This document shows, one piece after another, positions 54,703 through 64,000 of a stretch of 64,000 nucleotides of DNA; the first letter of the stretch is position 1; the number at the start of each line of letters is the position of its first letter. This DNA is from an uncultured Rhodocyclaceae bacterium (GTDB taxonomy: Bacteria > Pseudomonadota > Gammaproteobacteria > Burkholderiales > Rhodocyclaceae), in the NCBI GenBank assembly GCA_907163075.1, contig CAJQTY010000002.1, forward strand, positions 248,001-312,000, read 5' to 3'. The notes under the pieces are model-generated. The model saw only the letters and a program-made list of their open reading frames with translations, searched no databases and was not told the DNA's origin. The translations under genes and the position numbers were made by a program.

Positions 54703-55404
54703 TCACAGCACCACGTCGCCGCGCACGAAGCATTCCATCTCGGGCTTCAGGTTCGCCATATCCACGATCAGGGCGTCGGCAAGCTGTACGCAGCGCGCCC
54801 AGTCAACTGCCTCGGCCGCCTTAGCCGCCCGCTCCAGATCGAGCGCGATGCGCCGTGCCGTTTCACCGTGGAAAATGGCCAGCAGGCTTTTGACCGTGTG
54901 TGCGTCCATGTCTGCACCAGGTGGGAACAGATCGTCAGCCCCAGCCCGGTTCCTCCTAAACGCCGCGTCGTCGAATCATCGGCCTGCGAAAAGGCCTCGA
55001 AAATCGCGCCCTGCCGGGAAACCGGGATACCCATGCCGGTATCCCGAACGGCGAAGCGGAGAAGCACGGAAGCCGGCGTGCGATCCTCGGTGCGAACGTC
55101 GATCGAGATATCACCGTACCCGCTGAACTTGACCGCGTTGCCGACCAGGTTGGAGATGACCTGGCGCACTCGCGTCGCCCCACCACGCTACGTGAAGGAA
55201 GGTCGGGCGCCAGTGAACGGACTGAACCTGATGTACGCCAGCAAAGCGGGCGATCAGGCTGTCTGCGGCGTCCAGCAGCCTGGGTACGCCACGCGCCAGA
55301 GCCGGATGCTGTTCCGCCGCTCCGGCGAGTAAGCGCAGCAAAACATCTTCGCCATTCCCGCCGAAAATCTCGTGCAGCCTAGCCGCTAGAAGCCGAGATT
55401 TCAC
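54703..55404 (-). pseudogene. Decayed hybrid sensor histidine kinase
   Basis: Three pieces of one former protein remain in different frames. From a GTG at 55404, MKSRLLAARLHEIFGG through LLDAADSLIARFA resembles the N-terminus of betaproteobacterial hybrid kinases. Further down (55169 to about 54920) comes a histidine-kinase ATPase segment, VISNLVGNAVKFSG, DTGMGIP and GGTGLGLTI, in another frame. At 54909-54703 there is an Hpt-like domain with the phosphotransfer motif AHTVKS. The sensor, dimerisation and receiver domains are missing. It lies 38 bases after dapB. The pieces agree with one gene broken by large deletions and frameshifts. Confidence 0.7.
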
Positions 55405-55442
55405 GCCATCGCGCCCGGATTCTTCGGGCTGAAAATACCTGC

Positions 55443-56718
<1,276 letters not shown>

Positions 56719-56845
56719 GCTGGGGATATTTCTTGGTAAATGGTCGGAAGTGCGCTTCGAAATGCAGCCGGTGTTCTTGAAGTCATGTCATGCGGTATAT
56801 CATAACCGAAAAGACCCTATCCTTCCCCGACGAGCGAGCCAAGCC

Positions 56846-57289
56846 ATGAGCAAATCAACTGACCTCAAGAACATGGGGCTCAAAGCCACCTTCCCGCGCC
56901 TGAAAATACTTGAGCTTTTCGAAAACGCCGAGGTGCGCCACCTTAGCGCAGACGATGTCTATCGCCTGCTGCTGGGTGAAAACATGGATATCGGGCTGGC
57001 CACCGTCTACCGGGTCCTTACCCAGTTCGAGCAGGCGGGTTTGCTCGAACGTCACCATTTCGAATCCGGCAAGGCGGTTTTCGAGATCAAGGCCGGGCAG
57101 CACCACGACCACCTGGTGTGCGTCAACTGTGGCCGCGTCGAAGAATTCCACGACGCGGAAATCGAGCGGCGCCAGAAAAAAATCGCCAAGGACCGCGGCT
57201 TTGCCATTCAGGAACACGCGCTGTACCTCTACGCGGAATGCACCAAGGCGGAATGCGTGTACCGCGACAGGCCGGAAAAGACCGGCTGA
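56846..57289 (+). CDS. fur: Ferric uptake regulator Fur
   Basis: The product has 147 residues. A winged helix-turn-helix (about 10-82) is followed by the metal and dimer domain with HHDH at 86-89 and the structural CxxC at C92 and C95 (VCVNC). The N-terminus lacks any extension. It represses iron-uptake genes when loaded with Fe(II). No clear Fur box was found in the 127-base fur/bamE intergenic region. Confidence 0.96.
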   Translation: MSKSTDLKNMGLKATFPRLKILELFENAEVRHLSADDVYRLLLGENMDIGLATVYRVLTQFEQAGLLERHHFESGKAVFEIKAGQHHDHLVCVNCGRVEEFHDAEIERRQKKIAKDRGFAIQEHALYLYAECTKAECVYRDRPEKTG

Positions 57290-57892
57290 TCAGGCAAAAG
57301 CGTTCACGCGCCCGCCGATCAGCGAATTTCTGGCATCGGCTTGCACCACGCCGCGATAGAAACCCGCGCCGCCCTGCTCCGCATTGTCCGCTTCATCCCG
57401 CCGCTGCACGGCGAGTTCCATGCGCGCCTGGCTTTCCATGCGCTGCGCCTGCGCCGCCACGCTGTGGTCTTGCGCCGAAGGATCGACGGGAGCCAGTGCG
57501 GTGGCCCGGATGTGCTGCGCCTTGGGAATCGTTTCCTCCGGCGTCCGCGCCGGCGATGTGTCGATCGAAACTTCGCCGGCGACCGCATAGCGCTGCTTGT
57601 CGGGTCCGGTTTCATAGCTAAAGGTCGGGCCGCCCAGGACCAGATCGGCGCCGACGGAAATGTGGGCCTGCTCGTGCGCGCGCACTTTGCGGTCGGTCTG
57701 TTTGAGTTGCTGGACCTGCTGCTGCTCTTCAGCCGTCAGCTGGCTGGTCTGGGTCGCCGCCAAATTCGCGGTAGTTGTCCCGGTATCGCCCGCAACCGAC
57801 GCCGCCTTCTTCGACGCCTGCGCATCTGAACGCGAGAGATTCCCGGAACTGAATCCGGCTAGGGGCAAACTGCTTGCGATGCTCTGAATCAT
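57290..57892 (-). CDS. SprA-related putative metalloprotease
   Basis: The product has 200 residues. The centre has the HExxH motif AHEQAH (H73, E74, H77), then the family stretches GGPTFSYETGPDKQRYAVAGEVSIDTSP. These define the SprA-related (PF12118-type) family of putative zinc metalloproteases. The N-terminus (about 1-50) is Ser/Thr-rich without a standard signal peptide. The stop codon is immediately next to that of fur, with no room for a terminator. Confidence 0.85.
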   Translation of the reverse strand: MIQSIASSLPLAGFSSGNLSRSDAQASKKAASVAGDTGTTTANLAATQTSQLTAEEQQQVQQLKQTDRKVRAHEQAHISVGADLVLGGPTFSYETGPDKQRYAVAGEVSIDTSPARTPEETIPKAQHIRATALAPVDPSAQDHSVAAQAQRMESQARMELAVQRRDEADNAEQGGAGFYRGVVQADARNSLIGGRVNAFA

Positions 57893-58012
57893 TGTGGCAA
57901 TGACCTCGAAGCCGACCGACCATACACCCTTCAGGTTAGACCATAAGCCTCTGATTTTCCATCACTCGCCGGCATTCGCCATACATGCCAGCAGGCCTGT
58001 GGCGGCACCGGA

Positions 58013-59668
58013 TCAGGAAATGCCCAGCATCTCTCGCGCGTGCTGCCGGGTGATGGCCGTAATTTCAACACCGCCGAGCATGCGGGCAATCTCCTCGACC
58101 CGCGCATCGGCATCGAGGCTGACGACACGGCTGCGCACCTGCCCGTCCCGAGCGCTCTTGACCACCTGCCATTGCCAGTTGGCGCGCGCCGCCACTTGCG
58201 GCAGGTGAGTCACACACAGGACCTGTCTTTCGCCGCCCAGTTCCCGTAGCAGGCGACCAACGACCTCGGCCACCCCGCCGCCGATGCCGACGTCGACCTC
58301 GTCGAAAATCAGCGTTGGAACACTTGCTGCCTGGCTTGTCACCACCTGGATGGCCAGGCTGATGCGTGACAGTTCGCCACCCGAGGCGACTTTCGCAAGC
58401 GCGCGCGACTCGCTTCCCGCCAGGCCGGCAATGCGAAACTCGACCTGCTCCAGGCCATTGGCCGTACCGGCCTCGACCGGCACCAGTCCAATCTCGAAAC
58501 GCCCGCCGCCGAGCGCCAGTTGCTGCATGATACGGCTGACATCGACGCCGAGTGCAGCGGCGGCCTTGGTGCGTCCCCTGGAAAGACGTCTGGCCAGTTC
58601 CTCGTACTGCTTGCGCGTTGCCGCGACACGCGCCTGCAGGGCAGAGATATCGGCAGTCTCGGCGAGGACGGCCTGCCGCTCCTGCCAACGGGCAAGCAAG
58701 GCCGGCAGTTCGTCCGGACGCGAACGGAACTTGCGCGCGCACCCGAGCACGGACTCGATCCGCCGCTCGACCTCGCCCAGACGCTGTGGATCGAGCTCAA
58801 CGCGGTCGGCGTAGCGACGTAGCGCCGACACCGCTTCGGCGAGTTCGGCCTGGGCCGATTGCAGCAAGGCCGCGACTTCTGACAGCGCCGGGTCATAGTC
58901 GGCCAGTCCATCGATCCGGCTGGCGACGGTATCGACCTGCTCTTCGCAGGCGGCATCGCCTTCGGACAGAATGTTCAGTGAAAACCGTGCACCTTCGACC
59001 AGGCTGGCGGCGTGTGCCAGGCGTTTGTGCTCGACGTTGAGGCTTTCCCATTCGTCGGGCGAGAAGCCCAGCGTTTCCACTTCCCGCACCTGCCACTCAA
59101 GCTGCTCGCGCTCCTGCGCCAGCGCCTCGGCGCCGCCGACGGCCGCGTCGAGCAGGCCGCGCGCTTCGCGCCACCGGCGCCAGGCGGCGGAAACCTCGTC
59201 GAGCAAGGGATTGAGCCGGGCGTGCGCATCGAGCAGTGCGCGCTGAGCATCGCCGCGCAGCAGGGACTGATGAGCATGCTGCCCGTGAATATCGACCAGC
59301 GATTCGGCGACCTCGCGCAATTGCTGTACGGTCACCGGTGAGCCATTGAGATAGGCACGCGAGCGGCCATTGGCATCGAGCACGCGGCGCAGCAACAGGC
59401 CGTCGCCGCTATCGAGATCGTGTTCGCGCAGCCAGTCGGTGGCCATCGGCGAGCCTTGCAGGTCGAATTCGGCGCTGATTTCGGCTCGCTCGCTGCCACT
59501 GCGGATCAGGCTGGCGTCGGCGCGTTCGCCCAGAACAAATGCCAGTGCATCGACGAGAATCGATTTGCCGGCGCCAGTTTCGCCGGTCAAGGTGCCAAAA
59601 CCCGACGCAAATTCAAGTTCCAGGCGGTCGACCAGCACAAAGTCGCGAATGATCAAACGACGCAGCAT
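58013..59668 (-). CDS. recN: DNA repair protein RecN
   Basis: The product has 551 residues. SMC-like ends enclose a coiled coil: the N-terminal MLRRLIIRDFVLVDRLELEF and P-loop TGETGAGKSI, and the C-terminal signature SGGELSRISLAIQ with Walker B LIFDEVDVGIGG. RecN helps hold broken DNA together for recombination repair. The ATG at 59668 is chosen; 49 residues upstream of it lack family similarity and overlap nadK. It follows nadK in the same operon. Confidence 0.95.
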   Translation of the reverse strand: MLRRLIIRDFVLVDRLELEFASGFGTLTGETGAGKSILVDALAFVLGERADASLIRSGSERAEISAEFDLQGSPMATDWLREHDLDSGDGLLLRRVLDANGRSRAYLNGSPVTVQQLREVAESLVDIHGQHAHQSLLRGDAQRALLDAHARLNPLLDEVSAAWRRWREARGLLDAAVGGAEALAQEREQLEWQVREVETLGFSPDEWESLNVEHKRLAHAASLVEGARFSLNILSEGDAACEEQVDTVASRIDGLADYDPALSEVAALLQSAQAELAEAVSALRRYADRVELDPQRLGEVERRIESVLGCARKFRSRPDELPALLARWQERQAVLAETADISALQARVAATRKQYEELARRLSRGRTKAAAALGVDVSRIMQQLALGGGRFEIGLVPVEAGTANGLEQVEFRIAGLAGSESRALAKVASGGELSRISLAIQVVTSQAASVPTLIFDEVDVGIGGGVAEVVGRLLRELGGERQVLCVTHLPQVAARANWQWQVVKSARDGQVRSRVVSLDADARVEEIARMLGGVEITAITRQHAREMLGIS

Positions 59669-59684
59669 GGGGTGGCCGTAGGCT

Positions 59685-60620
59685 TCAGAAAACCTCGTGG
59701 GCTCGGGGCTGCTCGCTCCAGTGCAGCTTTTGGCGCAACATGGCGAAATAGCTGTAGCCGGGCGGATGCAGCAGGCAAATGGAGAATTCCGAGCGGCTGA
59801 TGCGTACCCGGTCATCGGGCCGCAGATCGAAGGTCACCTGGCCGTCGAAGTGCACGCGCGAATCCGTGGCGCGAACGATATGAACTTCTATTGCATTGCG
59901 ATCGCCGACCAGGATCGGTCGGTTGGTCAGCGAGTGCGGGCACAGCGGCACCAGCGCAATACCGGCAACCTGCGGATGCAGGATGGGGCCATTGGCGGAC
60001 AGCGCATAGGCCGTCGAACCGGTCGGCGTCGACACGATGAGACCGTCCGAACGCAGGTTGTAGATGAATTCGCCGTCGATATACAGACCGAACTCGATGA
60101 GCCGCCCGATCGCCCCCTTGTCGACAACCACCTCGTTGAGCGCGAGATTGAAGGCGATGCTTTGTCCGCTGCGCATGACTTCGGCGTCGAGCAGCATGCG
60201 CGTTTCGGGCGTGAATCTACCGCCGAGCAGATCATCCATGCAGGTCAGCATGTCGCAGCGGGCGATGTCGGTCATGAAACCGAGACGACCCTGGTTGACT
60301 CCAACCAGCGGCACCTGGTGGCGCGCCAGATGGCGGGCCGCGTTGAGCATGGTTCCGTCGCCGCCGAGCACGATGGCCAGATCGGCGCGTTCGCCGATCG
60401 CCGCGAAATCGCACGCTGTCCACGCCCGCATCTCGGCCGGCGCGTCGGCGATGCTTGCCGTTTCAGCCTCGATAACTACCGTAATTCCACGGTCGTCCAG
60501 GTTTCTCGCCAATAGACAAAGCGACTTGGCAATCTCGCGACTGTGGTACTTTCCGATCAGCGCGATGGTGCGGAATGGACCCGTGCCGGCGCCTGGGGAA
60601 CAATTTCGAGCGTTATTCAT
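59685..60620 (-). CDS. nadK: NAD kinase
   Basis: The product has 311 residues from the preferred ATG at 60620. The [11 protein letters not shown] motif and the later [25 protein letters not shown] are the hallmarks of the NAD kinase fold. It makes NADP. It starts divergently from hrcA (249 bases apart) and is followed by recN after 16 bases, the usual hrcA/nadK/recN layout. Confidence 0.95.
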   Translation of the reverse strand: MNNARNCSPGAGTGPFRTIALIGKYHSREIAKSLCLLARNLDDRGITVVIEAETASIADAPAEMRAWTACDFAAIGERADLAIVLGGDGTMLNAARHLARHQVPLVGVNQGRLGFMTDIARCDMLTCMDDLLGGRFTPETRMLLDAEVMRSGQSIAFNLALNEVVVDKGAIGRLIEFGLYIDGEFIYNLRSDGLIVSTPTGSTAYALSANGPILHPQVAGIALVPLCPHSLTNRPILVGDRNAIEVHIVRATDSRVHFDGQVTFDLRPDDRVRISRSEFSICLLHPPGYSYFAMLRQKLHWSEQPRAHEVF

Positions 60621-60869
60621 GGAGCGAATTAAACCACAATTCGAAAGCATAATTCGAATCGCCTTGTTAGTTGCAAACGCGTGCATCGGGGGCAAGCATC
60701 GGATCGCCGGCACCGGCGCCTGGCTGTCGGCATCGCAATTTGCGCAAGAAGGGCCGCTGGGCGAGCAACGCGGAGGCGGAAAAGCGTTTCTCGTTTTTCT
60801 CGGCTTTTTCTCGGCTGTTCGCGCATTCATCGTTGTTTAACCGCTGGTTCTTTTTGTAGAATCAAGGCC

Positions 60870-61898
60870 ATGCTCGACGAACGCTCCAGAACCCTGCTCA
60901 AGACCCTGATCGAACGCTACATCGCCGACGGACAGCCGGTCGGTTCGCGCGCGCTCTCGAAGCTTTCGGGGCTCGACCTGTCGGCGGCGACGGTGCGCAA
61001 CGTCATGGCCGATCTCGAAGACCTAGGCTTCATCGCCAGCCCGCACACCTCGGCCGGGCGCGTACCGACACCGCGCGGCTACCGCTTCTTCGTCGACAGC
61101 CTGCTCACCATGCAGCCGCTGGAGACCGAAAAAATCCACGCTATCGAAGTACAGCTCCATCCTTCGCAACCGCAGCAACTGATTAGCAACGCCTCGCACC
61201 TGATTTCGGGGCTGACCCATTTTGCCGGCATCGTGCTGACGCCGCGGCGCACGACGCGGAAAATCCGGCAGATGGAATTCGTCAGCCTGTCCGACAAACG
61301 CATCCTGCTTATCCTGGTCACCAACGACGGCGACGTGCAAAACCGCATCCTGTTCACCGAGCGCCCCTATTCACCGTCGGAACTCGTCGTCGCCACCAAC
61401 ACCCTCAACCAGTACTTCGCCGGCCACGACTTTGAACACATCCGTCGCCGCGTCAAGGAAGACCTGCTCCGACTGCATAGCGACCTGCAAGGCCTGATGG
61501 CCGCCGCCCTGGCCGCCGGCGACGAAACCATGAGCCGCGCCGATGAGCAATACATCATCTCCGGCGAACGCAATCTGCTCGAGGTCGAGGAACTGTCGTC
61601 CAACATGAAGCGCCTGCGCGAGTTGTTCGACCTCTTCGAGCAACGCACCGCGCTGATGCAGCTGCTCGACATTTCGCACCGCGCCGACGGCATCCAGATT
61701 TTTATCGGCGGCGAATCGGGGCTGGCGCCGCTCGACGAATGCAGCGTCGTCACGGCCCCCTACGCCGTCGATGGCCAGGTCGTCGGCTCGGTCGGCGTCA
61801 TCGGCCCAACGCGCATGGCCTACGAACGCGTGATCCCGATCGTCGACATCACGGCCAAGCTGCTCTCCTCCGCCCTCACCTACCAGGTTAGCTCCTGA
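60870..61898 (+). CDS. hrcA: Heat-inducible transcription repressor HrcA
   Basis: The product has 342 residues. A winged-helix start ([24 protein letters not shown]) is followed by the GAF-like core and the C-terminal [24 protein letters not shown] motif. HrcA binds CIRCE elements and represses groE and dnaK operons. No CIRCE was seen in this window. Its TGA overlaps the hemH ATG by one base. Confidence 0.95.
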   Translation: MLDERSRTLLKTLIERYIADGQPVGSRALSKLSGLDLSAATVRNVMADLEDLGFIASPHTSAGRVPTPRGYRFFVDSLLTMQPLETEKIHAIEVQLHPSQPQQLISNASHLISGLTHFAGIVLTPRRTTRKIRQMEFVSLSDKRILLILVTNDGDVQNRILFTERPYSPSELVVATNTLNQYFAGHDFEHIRRRVKEDLLRLHSDLQGLMAAALAAGDETMSRADEQYIISGERNLLEVEELSSNMKRLRELFDLFEQRTALMQLLDISHRADGIQIFIGGESGLAPLDECSVVTAPYAVDGQVVGSVGVIGPTRMAYERVIPIVDITAKLLSSALTYQVSS

Positions 61899-63001
61899 TG
61901 CCGGGCCTCCTGCCTGAACCGCCCTACCGGCATGGCACGGCGGAGCAGACGGCGGTCCTGCTGATCAACCTCGGCACCCCGGAAGCGCCGACCGCGCCGG
62001 CGGTACGCCACTACCTGAAGGAATTTCTCTCCGACCCGCGCGTCGTCGAGATCCCGCGTGCGATCTGGTGGCTGATCCTCAACGGTGTGATCCTCAACGT
62101 CCGCCCACGGAAATCGGCTGAAAAATACGCGGCGATCTGGACCGCCGACGGGTCGCCGCTGAAAGTACACAGCGAAAGGCAAACCCGCCTGTTGCGCGGC
62201 GTTCTCGGCCAGGCCGGGCACCAGGTCGCGGTCGACTACGCCATGCGCTACGGCCAGCCTTCGATTCCCGCCACACTCTCGCGCCTCAAGGCTGAGGGCT
62301 GCACGCGCATCCTGCTGCTACCGCTGTACCCGCAGTACTCATCGAGCACGACGGCGACCGCCTTCGACGCCGCCTACGCCTGGGCGCAATCGATCCGGAA
62401 CCAGCCGGAAATGCGCACGCTCAGAAGTTTTGCCGGCCATCCCGGCTACATCGCCGCACTGGCCGGCAGCGTTCGTGAACACTGGATGAAGAACGGGCAA
62501 CCGACCGCCTCCTACCGGCTGATCATGAGCTTTCACGGAGTACCGCGCTACACCCTCGACAAGGGCGACCCCTATCATTGCGAGTGCCACAAAACCGGGC
62601 GGCTACTGGCCGAAGCCCTGAATCTCGCGGCCGGCCAGTACCAGATCTGCTTCCAGTCGCGCTTCGGCCGGGCCGCCTGGCTGCAGCCCTACACCGCGCC
62701 AACACTGGCGGCACTCGGCAAGCAAGGCGTCCACCGCGTCGACGTCATTTGCCCCGGATTCCCCGCCGATTGCCTGGAAACGCTCGAAGAAATCGCCATA
62801 GAAGGCAAAGGCGAGTTCATTCGGGCCGGCGGCCAAGACTACCACTATATCCCCTGCCTGAACGAGCGCGACGACTGGATTCATGCTCTCGCCGACTTGG
62901 CCGGAACACACTTGCAAGGCTGGCCGACCCGCGACCAGCCGGACGCCGCAGCGCTTGAAGCCAGCGCCGTGCGTGCGCGGACGCTCGGTGCGGGCCAGTA
63001 G
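61898..63001 (+). CDS. hemH: Ferrochelatase
   Basis: The product has 367 residues. Family stretches are [11 protein letters not shown] at the start, [16 protein letters not shown], a SFHGVPRY (with the metal-site His) and the C-terminal [16 protein letters not shown] with the conserved Glu. It inserts ferrous iron into protoporphyrin IX to form heme. Here it follows hrcA in an overlapping arrangement, common in Betaproteobacteria. Confidence 0.96.
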   Translation: MPGLLPEPPYRHGTAEQTAVLLINLGTPEAPTAPAVRHYLKEFLSDPRVVEIPRAIWWLILNGVILNVRPRKSAEKYAAIWTADGSPLKVHSERQTRLLRGVLGQAGHQVAVDYAMRYGQPSIPATLSRLKAEGCTRILLLPLYPQYSSSTTATAFDAAYAWAQSIRNQPEMRTLRSFAGHPGYIAALAGSVREHWMKNGQPTASYRLIMSFHGVPRYTLDKGDPYHCECHKTGRLLAEALNLAAGQYQICFQSRFGRAAWLQPYTAPTLAALGKQGVHRVDVICPGFPADCLETLEEIAIEGKGEFIRAGGQDYHYIPCLNERDDWIHALADLAGTHLQGWPTRDQPDAAALEASAVRARTLGAGQ

Positions 63002-63088
63002 CGCGCCAGAGACAAAACGACGCTCAAGTGTTCGCCCCGTTTTACCGTTAGATCCGTATCGGAACAACGAGAATCGGGGGAGGTCGCC

Positions 63089-64000
63089 ATGAAAATCGCC
63101 AGCGCCGCACTGCAAATGGAATCCGGTCACAGCAAACTGCAACACCGCGAGACGCGCGAATCGCTACGCGCCTGGGTCGGCGATCAGCGCCCGGATTTCG
63201 AGAAGAACCAGCGCCTGCGCCTGCCGGCCGCCGATCCGGTGCAAATTTCCGACGCCGGTCAGGCGGCCCGGTCGCGCGAAGCCAGCGCCATTCAGAACGG
63301 CATCGACGCCGCCGAAAACGACCCGATGCTGCGCCTGATACGGGCCATGATCACGATGTTGACCGGCGAAGATTTCAAGGTATTCGAGGCCAGCGAATTG
63401 CAGGGCGACAGCCCGGCGGCACCGGTCGTACCGAAGCCGGATCAACCGGTCCCGGCGCAGGCGGCGCAAGCGCCCGCGGGTTTCGGCGTTGAATACGATT
63501 TTCACCAGTCGTACAGCGAAAGCGAACAGACCAGTTTTTCCGCCAGCGGCGTCGTGCGCACCGAAGATGGCCAGGAATTCAGCTTTAGCCTGTCACTGTC
63601 GATGACGCGCAGCTACTACGAGGAATCCAACGTCAGCCTGCGCCTTGGCGATGCCCGCCAGAAGAAAGATCCGCTGGTCGTAAATTTCGGCGGCAACGCG
63701 GCGCAACTGACCAGCCAGCGCTTCAGGTTCGACCTCGACTCGAATGGCCAGACCGAAGACATCAACTTTGTCGCTGGCGGCAGCGGCTTTCTTGCGTTCG
63801 ACCGTAACGGCGACGGTAAAATCAACAACGGATCGGAACTCTTCGGAGCGAAAAGCGGCGATGGTTTTGCCGAACTGTCGGCACTCGACACCGACCGCAA
63901 CGGCTGGATCGACGAACGCGACGCGGCCTACGAACAGCTGCGCGTGTGGACCAGGGACAGCGCCGGCAAGGACCAGCTTTCGACGCTCAAACGAGCCAAT
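63089..64000 (+). CDS. EF-hand-type calcium-binding protein, 3' end outside window
   Basis: At least 304 residues lie in the window, and the frame is open at the edge. GGGGGAGG lies seven bases before the ATG. Residues 1-130 are a Gln/Ala/Pro-rich linker-like region without a signal peptide. Residues 135-200 are beta-rich and serine-rich. Residues 210-280 contain three calcium-loop-like stretches: D215-D217-N219, D238-N240-D242-K, and D267-D269-N271. The same arrangement occurs in large surface or type I-secreted proteins, but the C-terminus that would carry secretion repeats is not in the window. Confidence 0.75.
   Translation, partial: MKIASAALQMESGHSKLQHRETRESLRAWVGDQRPDFEKNQRLRLPAADPVQISDAGQAARSREASAIQNGIDAAENDPMLRLIRAMITMLTGEDFKVFEASELQGDSPAAPVVPKPDQPVPAQAAQAPAGFGVEYDFHQSYSESEQTSFSASGVVRTEDGQEFSFSLSLSMTRSYYEESNVSLRLGDARQKKDPLVVNFGGNAAQLTSQRFRFDLDSNGQTEDINFVAGGSGFLAFDRNGDGKINNGSELFGAKSGDGFAELSALDTDRNGWIDERDAAYEQLRVWTRDSAGKDQLSTLKRAN

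Noticed and set aside
56719-56845. A Fur box between bamE and fur
   Set aside because: The region is A/T-rich in one place (TATATCATAA) but does not approach the 19-bp Fur dyad.
60621-60869. A CIRCE element between nadK and hrcA
   Set aside because: No TTAGCACTC-N9-GAGTGCTAA-like sequence could be found in either strand.

Overview
The window is a G+C-rich chromosomal segment of a betaproteobacterium, most likely a member of the Rhodocyclales. The main evidence is gene order: ndk-rlmN-pilW-rodZ-ispG-hisS-yfgM-bamB-der-hfq-hflX-hflK-hflC-hisZ-purA on one strand, the divergent pairs bamE/fur and nadK/hrcA, and a nirB-nirD-narK cluster that carries a protein phosphatase/kinase fusion. The genus cannot be fixed from the sequence alone.

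Layout. 1-7.4 kb (+): the end of an SLC13/ArsB-like transporter, a DMT exporter, a TIR-receiver fusion protein followed by a cupin and a tiny membrane protein, an HDOD protein, a LemA/GIDE pair and a patatin-like lipoprotein. 7.4-18.4 kb: uup, a secreted peroxiredoxin, tRNA-Arg(CCT), a thioesterase, an IS3-family insertion sequence, a repeat-rich non-coding island, a second DMT exporter, an RbsD/FucU protein, srkA, a spermidine-synthase-like protein, then cbiX and a PP2C-kinase fusion that end the nitrate/nitrite operon. 18.5-22.7 kb (-): narK, nirD and nirB, preceded by a near-perfect sigma-54 promoter. 22.8-27.8 kb: a transposase remnant, an IclR regulator, two MFS carriers, a membrane-anchored Mrr-like protein and an acyl-CoA-binding protein. 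27.8-47.6 kb: housekeeping genes (rlmB, rnr, tRNA-Leu(CAG), purA through rlmN, ndk). 48-51.3 kb: a complete three-gene TRAP transporter. 51.5-55.4 kb: an FHA-EAL protein, small secreted proteins, a YbaK-type deacylase and a decayed hybrid sensor kinase. 55.4-64 kb: dapB, bamE/fur, a SprA-like protein, recN-nadK, hrcA-hemH and a truncated calcium-binding-type protein.

How the genes work together. NarK brings nitrate/nitrite in and NirBD reduces nitrite to ammonium. The CbiX chelatase at the end of the same run can supply metallated sirohydrochlorin for the NirB siroheme, and the phosphatase/kinase fusion is a likely regulator placed in the same transcription unit. Sigma-54 control of nirB fits nitrogen-status regulation. 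The hfq-hflX-hflKC, bamB-der and hisS-ispG genes overlap start to stop and form one or a few long operons for RNA control, membrane protein quality control, envelope assembly and translation.

The most unusual items are the TIR-receiver protein at 2.06-3.03 kb, the 382-bp non-coding unit at 12.29-12.67 kb bounded by perfect 19-bp inverted repeats, the EF-hand-bearing GIDE protein next to lemA, and the sigma-54-driven nir operon with its embedded kinase/phosphatase. Nothing was searched against a database. All family calls rest on reading motifs and gene order.
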